DNA of 64,000 nt from Rhizoclosmatium globosum (lineage: Eukaryota; Chytridiomycota; Chytridiomycetes; Chytridiales; Chytriomycetaceae), in assembly GCA_002104985.1 (NCBI GenBank), contig MCGO01000033.1:186001-250000 (forward strand). Direction: 5' to 3'. The position numbers and the translations under genes are program-made. The first letter of the stretch is position 1. The number at the start of each line of letters is the position of its first letter. Positions 45,101-57,680 of the stretch are shown here, piece after piece. Below the pieces are notes generated by a model. That model was given only the letters and a program-made list of their open reading frames with translations. It was not told the origin of the DNA and did not search any database.

Positions 45101-48100
45101 GATGAACGGAACGGGTTCTTAACTCCTAAGGATTTGTGTCGTATCTCGAGTAACTACTATATTCGCAGTTCTACGATTGAAGTCTTTAACGAAATGATGA
45201 GGCCGACTATGACGGAAGCGGATGTCTTGAGTATGTTGAGTCGAGCCACTGAGTTTGAAAACATCAAGTTGAGGGAGGAGGAAGTGGTCGAGCTGAAGTT
45301 GTTGCTCAAGAATAGCTGTTATTGCGATGTCAAGGTTCGTCTACATTTGACCTTTCAATTTCAAGAAATTGACTTTGTTTCATAGGGAGGCACCGATACT
45401 GCTTATGGAAAGACCAACATCCTTCTCCAAGCTTACATTTCTAGGGCTCAGTTGAACGACTTTGCTTTGGTCTCCGACTGTGCCTATGTTGCTCAAAATT
45501 CAGCCAGAATCCTTCGTGCTCTCTTTGAAATTTGCTTGTCTCGCAACTGGGGTCCAACTGCAAGTGTTATCATCTCTCTTTGCAAGTCTGTTGATCGTCG
45601 TATGTGGTCATTCGAGCACCCACTCTCTCAATTTGATCTTCCATTTGAAATTATCGAGAAGCTGAATCGCTCGAATATGGGGATTGAGGAGCTTAGGTTC
45701 ATGGATGTCAAGGAAGTTGGTAGTGTTGTGAGACATATGAAGATGGGAGGGTCAGTCGCAAAGTGTGTTGAGCAGTTCCCTGCTTTGCACTTGGAAGCTG
45801 AAATTGCTCCTATCACTCAAAGTGTTATTCGCATCACTTTGTATGTAACAGCTGACTTTTACTGGAATGATCGGGTTCATGGCTCTGTAGAGCCATTCTG
45901 GATTTGGGTTGAAGACTCAGAGAGTATCGGAATCTTGCATTCGGAGTACTTCCTTCTCAACAAGAAGACAGCCCTGGAACCACAAAAGCTAGTATTCACG
46001 ATTCCAATTCCTCGAACTGATTCCACATCTGACGAGTTACCTCCACAAATCTTTGTCCGTGCGTTGAGTGACAAATGGATTGGATCAGAAACGGTGGAAG
46101 CCATTTCATTCAAGCATTTGATTTTACCGTCCATGAAGCGATCTCCGCATACGGATTTGTTGAATTTGCAGCCGTTGCCTGTGTCGGCTTTGCAGAACCC
46201 AGTGTTGGAGGAAATTTGTGGAAAGAGGTTCAGTTATTTCAACCCTGTTCAGACTCAGATCTTCCACACATTATATCGAACAAACAATAATGCTTTGGTT
46301 GGTGCTCCAACGGGTTCTGGAAAGACTGTTGCAGCTGAGCTGGCCTTATGGTTTGTTGTTGACGTGCACAATGTAGGTTTCTCATCACTTCTATGTTTCT
46401 AGGGCGGCTTTCAGAGACTTTCCTAAGTCTAAGGTCGTTTATATTGCTCCGCTGAAGGCTCTGGTTCGCGAGCGAGTCTCAGACTGGCGAGCACGCTTGA
46501 CAAATCAAATGGGACGCAAGCTTGTCGAGTTGACTGGAGACGTGACTCCAGACCTGAAAACCATTCAAACTGCAGACATTATCATCACAACTCCCGAGAA
46601 ATGGGATGGAATCAGTCGTAACTGGCAAACGCGTAAATACGTTACAGATGTTTCGCTTGTCATTATTGATGAAATCCACTTACTTGGTGGAGACCGTGGA
46701 CCGATTTTGGAAGTAATTGTGTCAAGAATGAATTACATCAGTGCTCAGACTGGCAAAAAGATTCGAATTGTTGGGTTGAGTACAGCTCTTGCGAACGCAA
46801 CTGATTTGGGAGATTGGTTGCACATTGAAAACGAAGGATTGTTTAACTTTAGACATTCTGTGAGACCTGTTCCTTTGGAAGTTTATATCGATGGGTTTGC
46901 TGGAAAGCATTGTATGTAGTTCTTGGCTTATGCCATTTTGTTTCTCTAACATAACTTCATAGATTGTCCACGTATGATGTCGATGAATAAGCCCACGTAT
47001 GCTGCTATTTTGACGCACTCTCCAACGAAACCAGTCATTGTCTTTGTTTCATCACGTCGTCAAACTCGTTTAACTGCACAAGATCTGATTGCATTCTGTG
47101 GACTTGAGGACAACCCAAAACGTTTCCTTCATATGCCAGAGTATGAACTTGAACTCCTTGTTGAGAACGTCAAAGACCAAAGCTTAAAACTGTCCTTACA
47201 ATTTGGAATCGGTTTACACCACGCTGGTTTGATTGAAGCTGATCGTAAACTGAGTGAAGAACTTTTCGTGAACGGCAAGATTCAAATCTTGATTGCCACA
47301 AGTACTTTGGCTTGGGGAGTCAACTATCCCGCTCACTTGGTTGTAGTCAAGGGAACTGAGTTCTATGATGCGAAGACCAAGGGATACGTTGATTTCCCCA
47401 TCACAGATGTCCTTCAAATGATGGGAAGAGCTGGAAGACCCCAGTTCGACGATTCTGGAGTTGCTCGTATTTTGGTACAGGACACGAAAAAGAACTTCTA
47501 CAAAAAGTTCTTGCACGAGCCTTTCCCTGTTGAGTCTTCGTTGCATAACTGCATTCATGATCACATGAATGCCGAGGTTGTTGGTGGAACCATCAAATCG
47601 AAGCAGGATGCTATGGATTACTTGACTTGGACTTACTTTTACAGAAGGTTGCAGATGGTATGTTTTGCAAATAATTATCGAATATGTTTTTTTTCTTACA
47701 AGCTTCGATCAGAATCCTACGTACTACGGCGTGCAAGACATCACTCCTGAAGGAATCAATCGATACTTGTCGGAACTCATCGAAGTCACGTTCACTGACC
47801 TTGCGAACGCGTTTTGTATTCAAATTGATCAAGGTTTCTATGTGAAGCCAACTGTCTACGGAAAGATTGCATCATACTACTACTTGTCTTACAAAACTGT
47901 TGGACTCGTTATGCGCCGTCTCACAAAGGATTACAAACCCATCGGTGACGCAGAAAAAGGGGAGCGTCCGGACGGAGATTTCGCCCACCTCCTTAGAATC
48001 TTGTCTGATGTACCAGAATTCAACGAGCTTCCAGTTCGTCACAACGAAGACAAAATGAATCAAACCCTGGAAGATTCGCTGCCAGTACCTGTAATGATTT

Positions 48101-48977
48101 TCTGGAAGCCTGGAATGGAACTCTTTGGAGGAGTTCCTGAGAACTTGGGTTATGAAGATCCACACGTTAAGGCGTTCCTGCTTCTCCAAGCTCACTTGAC
48201 TAGAGTCAAGACTCTACCGTGCTCTGATTACAACACCGATACGACAAGTGTTTTGGATCAGTCGATTCGTGTTATATATCTGCGGATAAAGGAATCCTTG
48301 GCACTACTTTGGGTGTGGTGAAGATGATGCAAGCTATCAAGCAAGCGCGATGGCCATCTGACTCTGATTTGCTGACGCTACCACATGTCACCGAGGAGAA
48401 CGTGGAAGCTTTGAAAACTCACAAGACCAAACCAATTACATCTTTGTTGGATCTATGTAAAATGCCAAACATGGATGTGGTTCGTTTGTTCTCCACTTTG
48501 CCTGGTGTTCGATCAAATCACGCTCAGGAAATCGCAACAGTCATTGCTAATATGCCGTTGATGGAAGTTATTGCGACTGTGGAGGGAAGTCGAAACAAGA
48601 ACGGTGTTTGGGAGGTTGACTGTGGTAAGGAATATGAGCTCAAAGTCCAGCTTAAGCGCACTCGTTTGCCAACCAACACAAGAGGTGCTGTAAAAGAACT
48701 CAGAATTCATTCTCCAAAGTTTCCTAAGGCCCAATACGAGGGTTGGTTTGTGATCCTCGGCAAAGAGGATAAGGATGAACTTGTTGCTTTGAAGAGAGTA
48801 GCCGCAAGCGGGGATGCTTCGAACAGTGGTAATATCACTGATCTGCGCTGCAGCATGAAGTTTAGTGTATCAATGGACCCAGGGCCTATGGATCTTGTCG
48901 TTGTTGTTAACAGTGATGGTTATCTCGGACTCGATCAACGTATTACAGTGCGCCTTCTTGCATCTTTTAAGGCGTAA
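42145..48977 (+). CDS. ASCC3: ASCC3/Slh1 Ski2-like RNA helicase (two helicase cassettes)
   Basis: Nine exons: 42145-42596, 42659-42926, 42974-43252, 43303-44126, 44176-45334, 45386-46350, 46403-46911, 46963-47657 and 47713-48977, giving about 2140 residues. The helicase splits collided ribosomes in the RQT/ASC-1 complex and acts in alkylation repair. Cassette 1: [51 protein letters not shown], then a Sec63 domain. Cassette 2: [33 protein letters not shown], then a second Sec63 domain. The intact DEIH box in cassette 2 and the N-terminal HLQSF...SPLALC segment separate it from Brr2. Near 48276-48280 the frame breaks and about five residues of the usual RVxQAMxD(I/V) stretch are missing before [12 protein letters not shown]. 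Confidence 0.93.
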
Positions 48978-49127
48978 TGCCTTTTTTCCACAATGGTCTC
49001 GTATTTTGAACTTAAAGTTTGGCAATAAACATGGATTTTAAGATGAGACGTGTTTGCGTTGACTAAAATATATTCAACCACGGAAGGGAAGGGGAGAGTC
49101 CAAAACGAAAACAAAATAGCCTCATTA

Positions 49128-50395
<1,268 letters not shown>

Positions 50396-50744
50396 CGACT
50401 TACCCACCTTTTGCGGAAATCTACATTTATACAAACCAAATTATCTTTTCCAAAGAAAAGACAAAGATTTTCTTTCAGAGTTAAACGTAAGCGTTCGAGG
50501 CTTTTAAAATTGGATAAATCAGTCGTATGAGAGCCCATAATGTTTGTGTCTCTTCCAGAACCACTTCATTATGGAGAGAGTATCACAAAAGAAAAAGGCT
50601 TTATAAAACGAAGTAATAAGCGGGAAAGCAAGATACATTGAAAAGCAACCTTTCGAGATTGAATTATGGTGATACTTCCAAGAAAATTAAGAAAGCATTG
50701 GTGTCTGAAAGACAAGTTTAGATTATACAAAGACTTTATTTAAA

Positions 50745-51785
50745 ACAAAATCTTTAAAATCAAACAGAGAAACCTCCAGCTCCACCATTCGACAAAAGAT
50801 TTGCCCCTGTTACCCAAGCACCTGATCTCGGAACAGCGAAAAATGCGGCAGCCTCCGCAATATCTTCTGGACTTCCTAAACGCTTGAACAAGGACGCCTC
50901 GACTCCTTGCTTCGCCAACGCATCTCCCCCACTACGCAACATATCAGAATCCGTAAATCCAGGCGAAATTGCATTCACACGGATGTTACGTGGTGCAAGC
51001 TCAACAGCCAACGCACGGGTGAATCCCTCCACAGCACCTTTACTCAAAGTGTACACAGAAACACCAGGGAATGGGCTCTTGGTAACAACAGAAGAAAGGT
51101 TAATGATAGTTCCGTGTTCCTGGATATGTGGAACAGCAGCACGTGTGACAAAGAAGGTTCCATCCACGTTAATCGCCATGATTTTACGATACTGTTCAGT
51201 TGTTTCCGCATGAACAGGGTTTCCCAAGAAGACTCCCGCGTTATTCACAAGCACGTCGATTTTCTTAAAGTGGGAAAGAGTCTCGTTGATGAGACGGGTA
51301 GCGTCTTGTTCGTTTGATACGTCAGCTTGGACGGCGATGGCTTGAGCACCGAGAGCGTGGATAGAAGCAACAACCTCGTCAGCGGCGGATTTATTCCCGG
51401 CGTAGTTCACGACGACCTTGGCGCCAAGGGATGCAAACTTGATGGCGATTGCACGTCCGATTCCACGAGAGGCTCCAGTTACGATTGCAACCTTGTTCTT
51501 TAGGTCGCTTTGGAGAGCAGCGAGAGGAGAAGCAGCGGAAGTCATTTTGATGTTTAAAAGATGTTTTTGTATTATGGGTTGACAGCCAGCGCTGGGTCTT
51601 CTTAATCTAACCCCAATCAAATTTCAAATTTTTTGTGGATTGCATTTGATATCCCCAAATGACTGCGAACATGATTTCGAATATAAACCTTCGTCATAGA
51701 AGAGTAAATTCAAATACATTTATTGATTTCATCACCTTATTACAAGAATAGTGAATGCTAATACAGCTTCATCACACATCATTTT
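50745..51785. repeat. Segmental duplication, unit 1 (dehydrogenase plus 5' flank)
   Basis: The coding region and about 240 bp beyond its start match 56615-57680 in the same orientation, about 5.87 kb apart. The flank similarity fades near 51785. Unit 2 contains an extra 25-bp stretch after the shared TCTTCTTA near 57472, partly repeating TTTGATATCC. Confidence 0.8.
50760..51545 (-). CDS. Short-chain dehydrogenase/reductase, FabG-like (copy 1)
   Basis: A single exon of 261 residues from the ATG at 51545 (MTSAASPLAALQ); the upstream ATG at 51620 adds sequence outside the family. Motifs: TGASRGIG (cofactor loop), NNAGVF, LSSVV (catalytic Ser), YTLSK (catalytic Tyr and Lys), and RVNAISPGF, i.e. 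a classical SDR preferring NADP(H) or NAD(H). Substrate not predictable; 3-ketoacyl reductase, glucose dehydrogenase and versicolorin-reductase-like activities are all possible. Seven amino-acid differences from copy 2 at 56630-57415. Confidence 0.93.
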   Translation of the reverse strand: MTSAASPLAALQSDLKNKVAIVTGASRGIGRAIAIKFASLGAKVVVNYAGNKSAADEVVASIHALGAQAIAVQADVSNEQDATRLINETLSHFKKIDVLVNNAGVFLGNPVHAETTEQYRKIMAINVDGTFFVTRAAVPHIQEHGTIINLSSVVTKSPFPGVSVYTLSKGAVEGFTRALAVELAPRNIRVNAISPGFTDSDMLRSGGDALAKQGVEASLFKRLGSPEDIAEAAAFFAVPRSGAWVTGANLLSNGGAGGFSV

Positions 51786-52247
51786 TGACGCCAAACACTA
51801 TGTTTTTGTTTTCAGCAAGTCGCTTGAAATGGAAAATGAAAAGAGCATCGTATTGACCGCTTTTGCCCTCTCGTTCTTATCTCTCTTTGTGAAAAATTGG
51901 GTGCAAACCCATTCTCAACCAGAACAACATGCTCATCACTTTTACTCATTAAATTTTGTAGCAACGAACAAATTAAATGTCCTTCATTTTGTTGGATCCG
52001 AATTAATTTCATTCGAGAGGTCGTTAATGAGAGAAATAGAAAGAAATTACAGAGGGTTAAGAAAGAGTGGGAGAAAGACATAAGTGTTGGGCTTTGTGTC
52101 AGGAGGGCCTTTTGTTTCTAGATTTCCCAGTCAACAACCACAAAGCCCATTTATCAACTTATCTGTGGTCCTTTTCCATAACTGACAATGTTAAAATGAT
52201 CTATACACAAACCCAATAATCTATTACCAAAAAAAGAACCAAAAACA
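51786..52247. other. Intergenic, no clear gene
   Basis: A/T-rich, with short ORFs on both strands (for example 51751-52083) of no recognisable family. It separates unit 1 of the duplication from the stop of the next minus-strand gene. Confidence 0.45.
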
Positions 52248-53826
52248 TCAAACATGCCTAACGCGAAACAACCCTTGTCTTCCATCACTACTAACCCACT
52301 CCCCAATAAGCTGTCCACCACCAATCCGTCCTCTATAAAACACTTGAACCTCCTTCCCATCCGCATCCACACAAGTCTCCCCAAAATCAACATGATGCCC
52401 ATCCTCAGTCACAACCCCATTCACATCCAACGAATCAACAACATTCACACCTTCAAACGCGAACCCATTGAACTTGAAGTCAAACTTCATGGGGTATCGT
52501 GCAACGACACAGACACCTTGTTGTCCGCCGCGATCGTCTTTTTCGAATTGAGAGATGTGGAGCTTTTGTTTGAGCTTTTCGAGTTGGATGTCTTCGTCCG
52601 GGTCGATTTCGTCAACGACTACGATTTCGGTTTCTTCGCCGATACCGGTCCAGAGGCCGGAGAAGTGGGCCGTGTTTGTTGGGGTGGTGGTGGTGGAAGA
52701 GGAGGAGGAGGATGAGGAAGGATTAGATATGTAGAGGCCGGACGCGTCAAGTGATCTTTCTGAAGTGGTTTTCTTGGTCAACACGTTGGTGGCAATGCCC
52801 TTGACGGTGGAAACAGCAGTAACTGCACCTTTAAGGAGTGTTTGAGTGCGGGAGAGGGGTTTTGAGGACGAAGAAGATGTTGGTCTAGACTGAATTGGCT
52901 GTTGTTGTGGGTCATAAACGTAGCTTGGTGGTGGGGCAGAGTATGATGAATTATCCACCCAGTCAGGTTGCTGCCACTGAGAGTTTGAAGATTGAACTGC
53001 AGGGCTTGTAGCTTGATTCGCAACCTGGCTGGTGGACTGGCTACTTGATTGACCGACTGTTTGACTTAGGGGCTGACGAGGAGGAAGACTGACAGGAGCT
53101 TGTGGAGAATCAGAAAAGTCAGCGTTATCGGCATTGGAAGTAGCAGATGTAGCACTAGCGCCCCTATTCTTCTTTGGTGCATTGAAGCCGGGGACTTTGA
53201 CGTTTGCACGGGCAAGAATATCAGCGAATGTATTCTCCGTGGCGTTCTCAACAACAGCCTCCGTCAGCTTCTCGGTCATTTTCTCTACTGCAATTCCTCC
53301 AAAGTAAGTAAAGACTGGCTCAATGACAGTTTCGGCAACCTGTGTATTGGGTTAAATTGGTTTCATAAAGGAGCCAATGACGCTTACATGAGCGCCGACT
53401 TTATGCCCCACGGCGACAGCAACCAACTGACCGGCGATCATGACATAGATATTTTCGTCTGGCGCCTGTAAAGTTGTATGTGGTTAGATGAGGAATACGA
53501 GAGACAGAGGAGACACAAGAGACACAAGACACACACACCTGGGCCAGCGGCACCAAGCCCCTCCGCTGCACCTCCTTAAGCACTTCGGCATGTTCAAAGT
53601 AGGTGCCCTTCGCGGCCAAACCCGATCGCGCAATCGACACGGCGGCAACAGGGCTCTTGTAAATGAACTTTGACGACGAGCCAACCGCCTTCGCAATCGC
53701 CTTTTTGTGGTTCTTGCGCGCGGCCTGTTCAAGCGAAAGAAGCGTCGCGTCGTCGATTCGGGCGAGATTCGTGGGCGATGTCGAAATTGGTTTGGCCTTG
53801 GGTGCGTTGCGTTTCCAGAGCGGCAT
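52248..53826 (-). CDS. Unknown conserved protein, intact paralogue of the 4-kb gene
   Basis: Exons 53826-53539, 53465-53388 and 53339-52248 give 485 residues with no frame break. The N-terminal part (ATLLSLEQAARKNHKKAIAK, then YFEHAEVLKEVQRRGLVPL) is followed by a hydrophobic region with Gly/Ala/Val (MIAGQLVAVAVGHKVGAHV), a long Ser/Gln/Pro-rich linker, an acidic EIVVVDEIDPDEDIQLEKL segment, and a C-terminal beta domain ending GGGQLIGEWVSSDGRQGLFR. Intron positions match those of 4128-5343. Function unknown; the hydrophobic segment suggests membrane or lipid-droplet association. It starts 38 bp from the divergent membrane LRR gene. Confidence 0.75.
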
Positions 53827-53863
53827 TTGGAGAGAGTTTTAAAACTTAGGGAAAATAAGAAAC

Positions 53864-55331
53864 ATGCCTGAAACAAGAACTACTACACTTGCTGACAGGA
53901 GTAGACAACTCTTCAAGGGCTCAACTGGAAGATGGATTGTCATTGGTCTCGTCTTTGGTGTCACAATCATGAGCATCTACCTTACTTACAAGTACTGGTA
54001 CGGAGACGACCTGCCTGCCCTGGACGGCTGCTACGACTCTGCTGGAAACATATACTCTCTATTAGACAGCTATGGGCGAACTGTTGATTCGACTGGATCA
54101 CAATGCAAGGTGAGCAGTGCATCAAGCGTCTTCGACTCTTTCCATCATACTGTTGCTCATTCGGAGTCGAACCGTTCTTTACAAATCAACTTCATACAGG
54201 CCGTCCTCAGTCTTGCCGCTGCATTTGGATTCCCTGCTGCCTCATCATGCCTCAAAAATGTAAGCGTATACCTCTCGATTTGAACTGAAACTGATGGGCG
54301 CCTCTCCAACCCCTCCAACCTGCAGACAACCATTACAAGCCCAACAGATTCAAACTCCTACATTTCTGCGCAATTCTGTGACACAAATACTGTTTACAAA
54401 CTTACTGTGCGAAACCCTCCAACTCCACTTGCTCAAGTTCCAATCACTGGTGGTCTTGGTTCACTGGTGAACCTTGCCGGCATTGGATTCCATCATGCAT
54501 TATATGGAAACAATATCCTCGAACCTCTTTTCAATGTTCTGCAGACTCCGCGATACTTTATGATGCTGTAAGATCAAACTCCTTACTATTCCAAACCATT
54601 CCACTGAAGTTCGAAAACTATTTATTAGCAACATGACGGGAGACATTGGCGTCACAGACCCAAAAAGAATACTGAATGGATCACTCCCGCAACTTACCCC
54701 TGTCCTCGCCGACCCAAAAGGACGTTTCTTTGGTATTGGCCTCAGCAACAACAACCTCTCCGGTTCCATTCCCGCAAACTTTGGAGACTCCCTCGGCCAC
54801 TTCAACGTCTCCAACAACCCCCTTCTCTCCGGACCTCTTCCTCAGTCAGTCACAAACTCAATCGGTCAATGGACGGGAACCCGTGTCTGTCGTCTTGAAA
54901 ATACTCAACTATGTGTCCCAGCGACATGGGCTCACGAACCATCGTGTATTCGTGACACGGCACTTGCACTCCCCGTTTGTGGCGGAACCACACCTCTTTC
55001 CATTGACCCATCAGACCCAAACGCTCCCGCCTCCCGTGGATGGTGGATCTTCAACGGCAGCTTCAACCAGATTGTTGGAATTACGTTCCTCTTTGCGTTC
55101 ATTGTCATGCTGATGTGGGGTCTTGTGTTATGGAGACGTCGTAATTTGGCGATGCGATCAAGAGAGGAATCGGATTACACTTCTCCACAGAGACCTGAAG
55201 ATATTGAATTGAATGCTCGGAGGGCGGATGAATTGAATCTTCCAATGTATGAGCCCCCTGCTCCTGCATATGCTGAAGGTTCCACTGTGGCCGCTGCCGC
55301 TGCGGAAGCAAAGAAAGATGATCAGAAGTAA
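53864..55331 (+). CDS. Membrane leucine-rich-repeat protein with PY-motif tail (3)
   Basis: Exons 53864-54109, 54200-54259, 54326-54567 and 54629-55331 give 416 residues in frame. It has an N-terminal signal anchor (WIVIGLVFGVTIMSIYLTY), LDGCYDSAG, the short exon AVLSLAAAFGFPAAS, CDTNTV, LRRs (LSNNNLSGSIP, NNPLLSGPLP), the Cys pair CRLEN/SCIRD, a membrane helix (IVGITFLFAFIVMLMWGLVLW) and a tail with LNLPMYEPPAPAY. Exon sizes and phases mirror those of the two genes at 10-13.7 kb (short exon 57/60 nt, next exon 236/242 nt). It is followed within 60 bp by an F-box/LRR gene. Confidence 0.87.
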
Positions 55332-55387
55332 TGCAGGTGACCATATGTATTCAAGAAAGTAATAAAATCTCATTTTATAATTGACTT

Positions 55388-56410
55388 TTGAAATTTCACT
55401 ATGGAGGAATTGCATGGACTCGCGTCCTCGCTGACACTGTAAATCCCCAGACCTATAATATCCTCGCTTATAATATTCATAGTGTTGATGAATCAGAACT
55501 GGAAACGCGAACCATATCAAAGAATCCTGTTCGTCTTCCAAACGATGTCATCATCCAAATACTGAGCTGGATCCATCCAAACAAAGTTCTAAAGTACAGA
55601 AGGCTAAACCGAGACAGCAATAAAATAGTGCTGTCAAAGCATTTTGCGCTATTGAATAAGTCAAGATGTAATGTGAATTTTAATGACAATATCTACACCT
55701 TTGCTTCCTCATGGTTTCACTGGCCACAGCCTTATCAAATCACTCATATGGGATCAATATCATATATCGCATATCTGGATTTAAGTATGCGAAATTTGAA
55801 AGGCCCATTCCCTGTAATTCTGTGTACCCACCTCACAAAACTCACCAGCCTCAACTTGTCAAACAACAGAATCTCAGGAGAAATTCCAGGCGAAATCAAA
55901 AACTTGAAAAATCTCGAATCTTTATTCTTGGAAATGAACCAACTCACGGGCGAGATCCCAACCGAAATAAGTCACCTCCCATACCTCGAAACCCTAGCCT
56001 TAAACAACAACACCCTTTCCGGCCCCATCCCCAAAGATATAGGAAACCTCCAACTGCTCCTCTACCTGTTCCTCCAAAACAACAACCTCTCAGGCCCCAT
56101 ACCCGACAGCATAGGAACTCTCGGCTGCCTAAACCAACTCAACCTCTCAAACAACAAGCTCTCCGGTGCGATCCCAGACGCGTTGGGTGATCTGCCGTAC
56201 ATCCAGGAAATCGATTTGAGTAATAACGAGTTGGAAGGAGATATTCCGTTGTCAGTGTATATTAAAATGGAGGAGGAAGGACTTCGGTTGAATTCGTTGC
56301 ATTTGTTTGGGAATCAGTTGAATCGCGTTCCACCACAAATGGCGCATTTTGAAGTGGAACGGGGGTCGTTTACTTTTGCTAGTTTGTACACTGGTTCGTT
56401 GGGGTATTAG
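55388..56410 (+). CDS. F-box-like protein with leucine-rich repeats
   Basis: A single exon of 340 residues, no signal peptide. Residues about 50-85 (VRLPNDVIIQILSWIHPNKVLKYRRLNR) form an F-box-like block. From about residue 125 come seven plant-type LRRs: LDLSMRNLKGPFP, LNLSNNRISGEIPGEI, LFLEMNQLTGEIPTEI, LALNNNTLSGPIPKDI, LFLQNNNLSGPIPDSI, LNLSNNKLSGAIPDAL, and IDLSNNELEGDIP. It is the best-preserved LRR array of the three F-box/LRR genes here. Confidence 0.77.
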   Translation: MKFHYGGIAWTRVLADTVNPQTYNILAYNIHSVDESELETRTISKNPVRLPNDVIIQILSWIHPNKVLKYRRLNRDSNKIVLSKHFALLNKSRCNVNFNDNIYTFASSWFHWPQPYQITHMGSISYIAYLDLSMRNLKGPFPVILCTHLTKLTSLNLSNNRISGEIPGEIKNLKNLESLFLEMNQLTGEIPTEISHLPYLETLALNNNTLSGPIPKDIGNLQLLLYLFLQNNNLSGPIPDSIGTLGCLNQLNLSNNKLSGAIPDALGDLPYIQEIDLSNNELEGDIPLSVYIKMEEEGLRLNSLHLFGNQLNRVPPQMAHFEVERGSFTFASLYTGSLGY

Positions 56411-56614
56411 CTATGGGCGGAGAAAACAGATGAAATGGAAGTCTTTCCGATTTTTCTGGTACCCATATATCTGAGTCGATAAATTATAAGCGGCGACTTT
56501 ATTCAGAACTCTTTTTCTGATTATTTTTCAATACCCAGATCCTTAAACGGGTATTCCGGATTTGTGTGTTCCGCCAAATGGCAATTAAAACTTGTCGGTT
56601 CAATCACGATTTAT

Positions 56615-57680
56615 TTTAAAATATTATAATCAAACAGAGAAACCTCCAGCTCCACCATTCGACAAAAGATTTGCCCCTGTCACCCAAGCACCCGATCTCG
56701 GTACTGCGTAAAACGCGGCAGCCTCCGCAATATCTTCTGGACTTCCCAAACGCTTGAACAAGGACGCCTCAACTCCTTGCTTCGCCAATGCATCACCTCC
56801 ACTACGAAGCATATCAGAATCCGTAAATCCAGGCGAAATTGTATTCACACGGATATTGCGCGGTGCAAGTTCAACAGCTAACGCGCGGGTGAATCCCTCC
56901 ACAGCACCTTTACTCAAAGTATACACAGAAACACCAGGGAATGGGCTCTTGGTAACAACAGAAGAAAGGTTAATGATAGTTCCGTGTTCCTGGATATGTG
57001 GAACAGCAGCACGTGTGACAAAGAAGGTTCCATCCACGTTAATCGCCATGATTTTACGATACTGCTCAGTTGTTTCTGCATGAACAGGGTTTCCCAAGAA
57101 GACTCCCGCGTTATTCACGAGCACGTCAATTTTCTTGAAGTGGGCAAGAGTCTCGTTGATGAGACGGGTAGCGTCTTGTTCGTTTGATACGTCAGCTTGG
57201 ACGGCGATGGCTTGAGCACCAAGAGCGTGGATAGAAGCAACAACCTCTTCAGCGGCAGATTTGTTCCCGGCGTAGTTCACGACGACGTTGGCGCCAAGGG
57301 AGGCAAACTTGATGGCGATTGCACGTCCGATTCCACGAGAGGCTCCAGTTACGATCGCAACCTTGTTCTTGAGGTCGCTTTGGAGAGCAGCGAGAGGAGC
57401 AGCAGCGGTAGTCATTTTGATGTTTAAGAGATGTTTTTGTATGATGGGTTGACAGCCAGCGCTTGGTCTTCTTATACTGTTGGATTTGATATCCAAACCC
57501 AATCAAATTTCAATTTTTTGTGGATTGCATTTGATATCCCCAAATGACGCGAACATGATTTCGAATATAAACTTACGTCACAGAATAGTAAATTCAACAG
57601 CATTGATTGATTTCATCAACTTATTTTTCATTCAGTTTCACTCTGCATTTTTGACCGCCCACAATAACAATATATCTTCA
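56615..57680. repeat. Segmental duplication, unit 2
   Basis: Second unit of the duplication described at 50745-51785, direct orientation. Its far end (57660-57680) abuts the last codons of the P450 pseudogene, which has no counterpart beside unit 1. Confidence 0.8.
56630..57415 (-). CDS. Short-chain dehydrogenase/reductase, FabG-like (copy 2)
   Basis: 261 residues from the ATG at 57415 (MTTAAAPLAALQ), with all motifs of copy 1 (TGASRGIG, NNAG, YTLSK). It differs from copy 1 at seven positions, all conservative, such as Ala to Thr in RVNTISPGF and Phe to Tyr in AAFYAVP. Both copies look functional, so the duplication is recent or kept similar by gene conversion. Confidence 0.93.
   Translation of the reverse strand: MTTAAAPLAALQSDLKNKVAIVTGASRGIGRAIAIKFASLGANVVVNYAGNKSAAEEVVASIHALGAQAIAVQADVSNEQDATRLINETLAHFKKIDVLVNNAGVFLGNPVHAETTEQYRKIMAINVDGTFFVTRAAVPHIQEHGTIINLSSVVTKSPFPGVSVYTLSKGAVEGFTRALAVELAPRNIRVNTISPGFTDSDMLRSGGDALAKQGVEASLFKRLGSPEDIAEAAAFYAVPRSGAWVTGANLLSNGGAGGFSV

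Noticed and set aside
47657..47713. Frame break in ASCC3 at the exon 8/9 junction
   Set aside because: It disappears when the acceptor CGATCAG ending at 47712 is used instead of the upstream ACAAG; the family sequence MNPTYYG is then restored.
42145..48977. Brr2 spliceosomal helicase
   Set aside because: Cassette 2 has an intact DEIH box and the N-terminal segment fits ASCC3; Brr2 has a degenerate second cassette.
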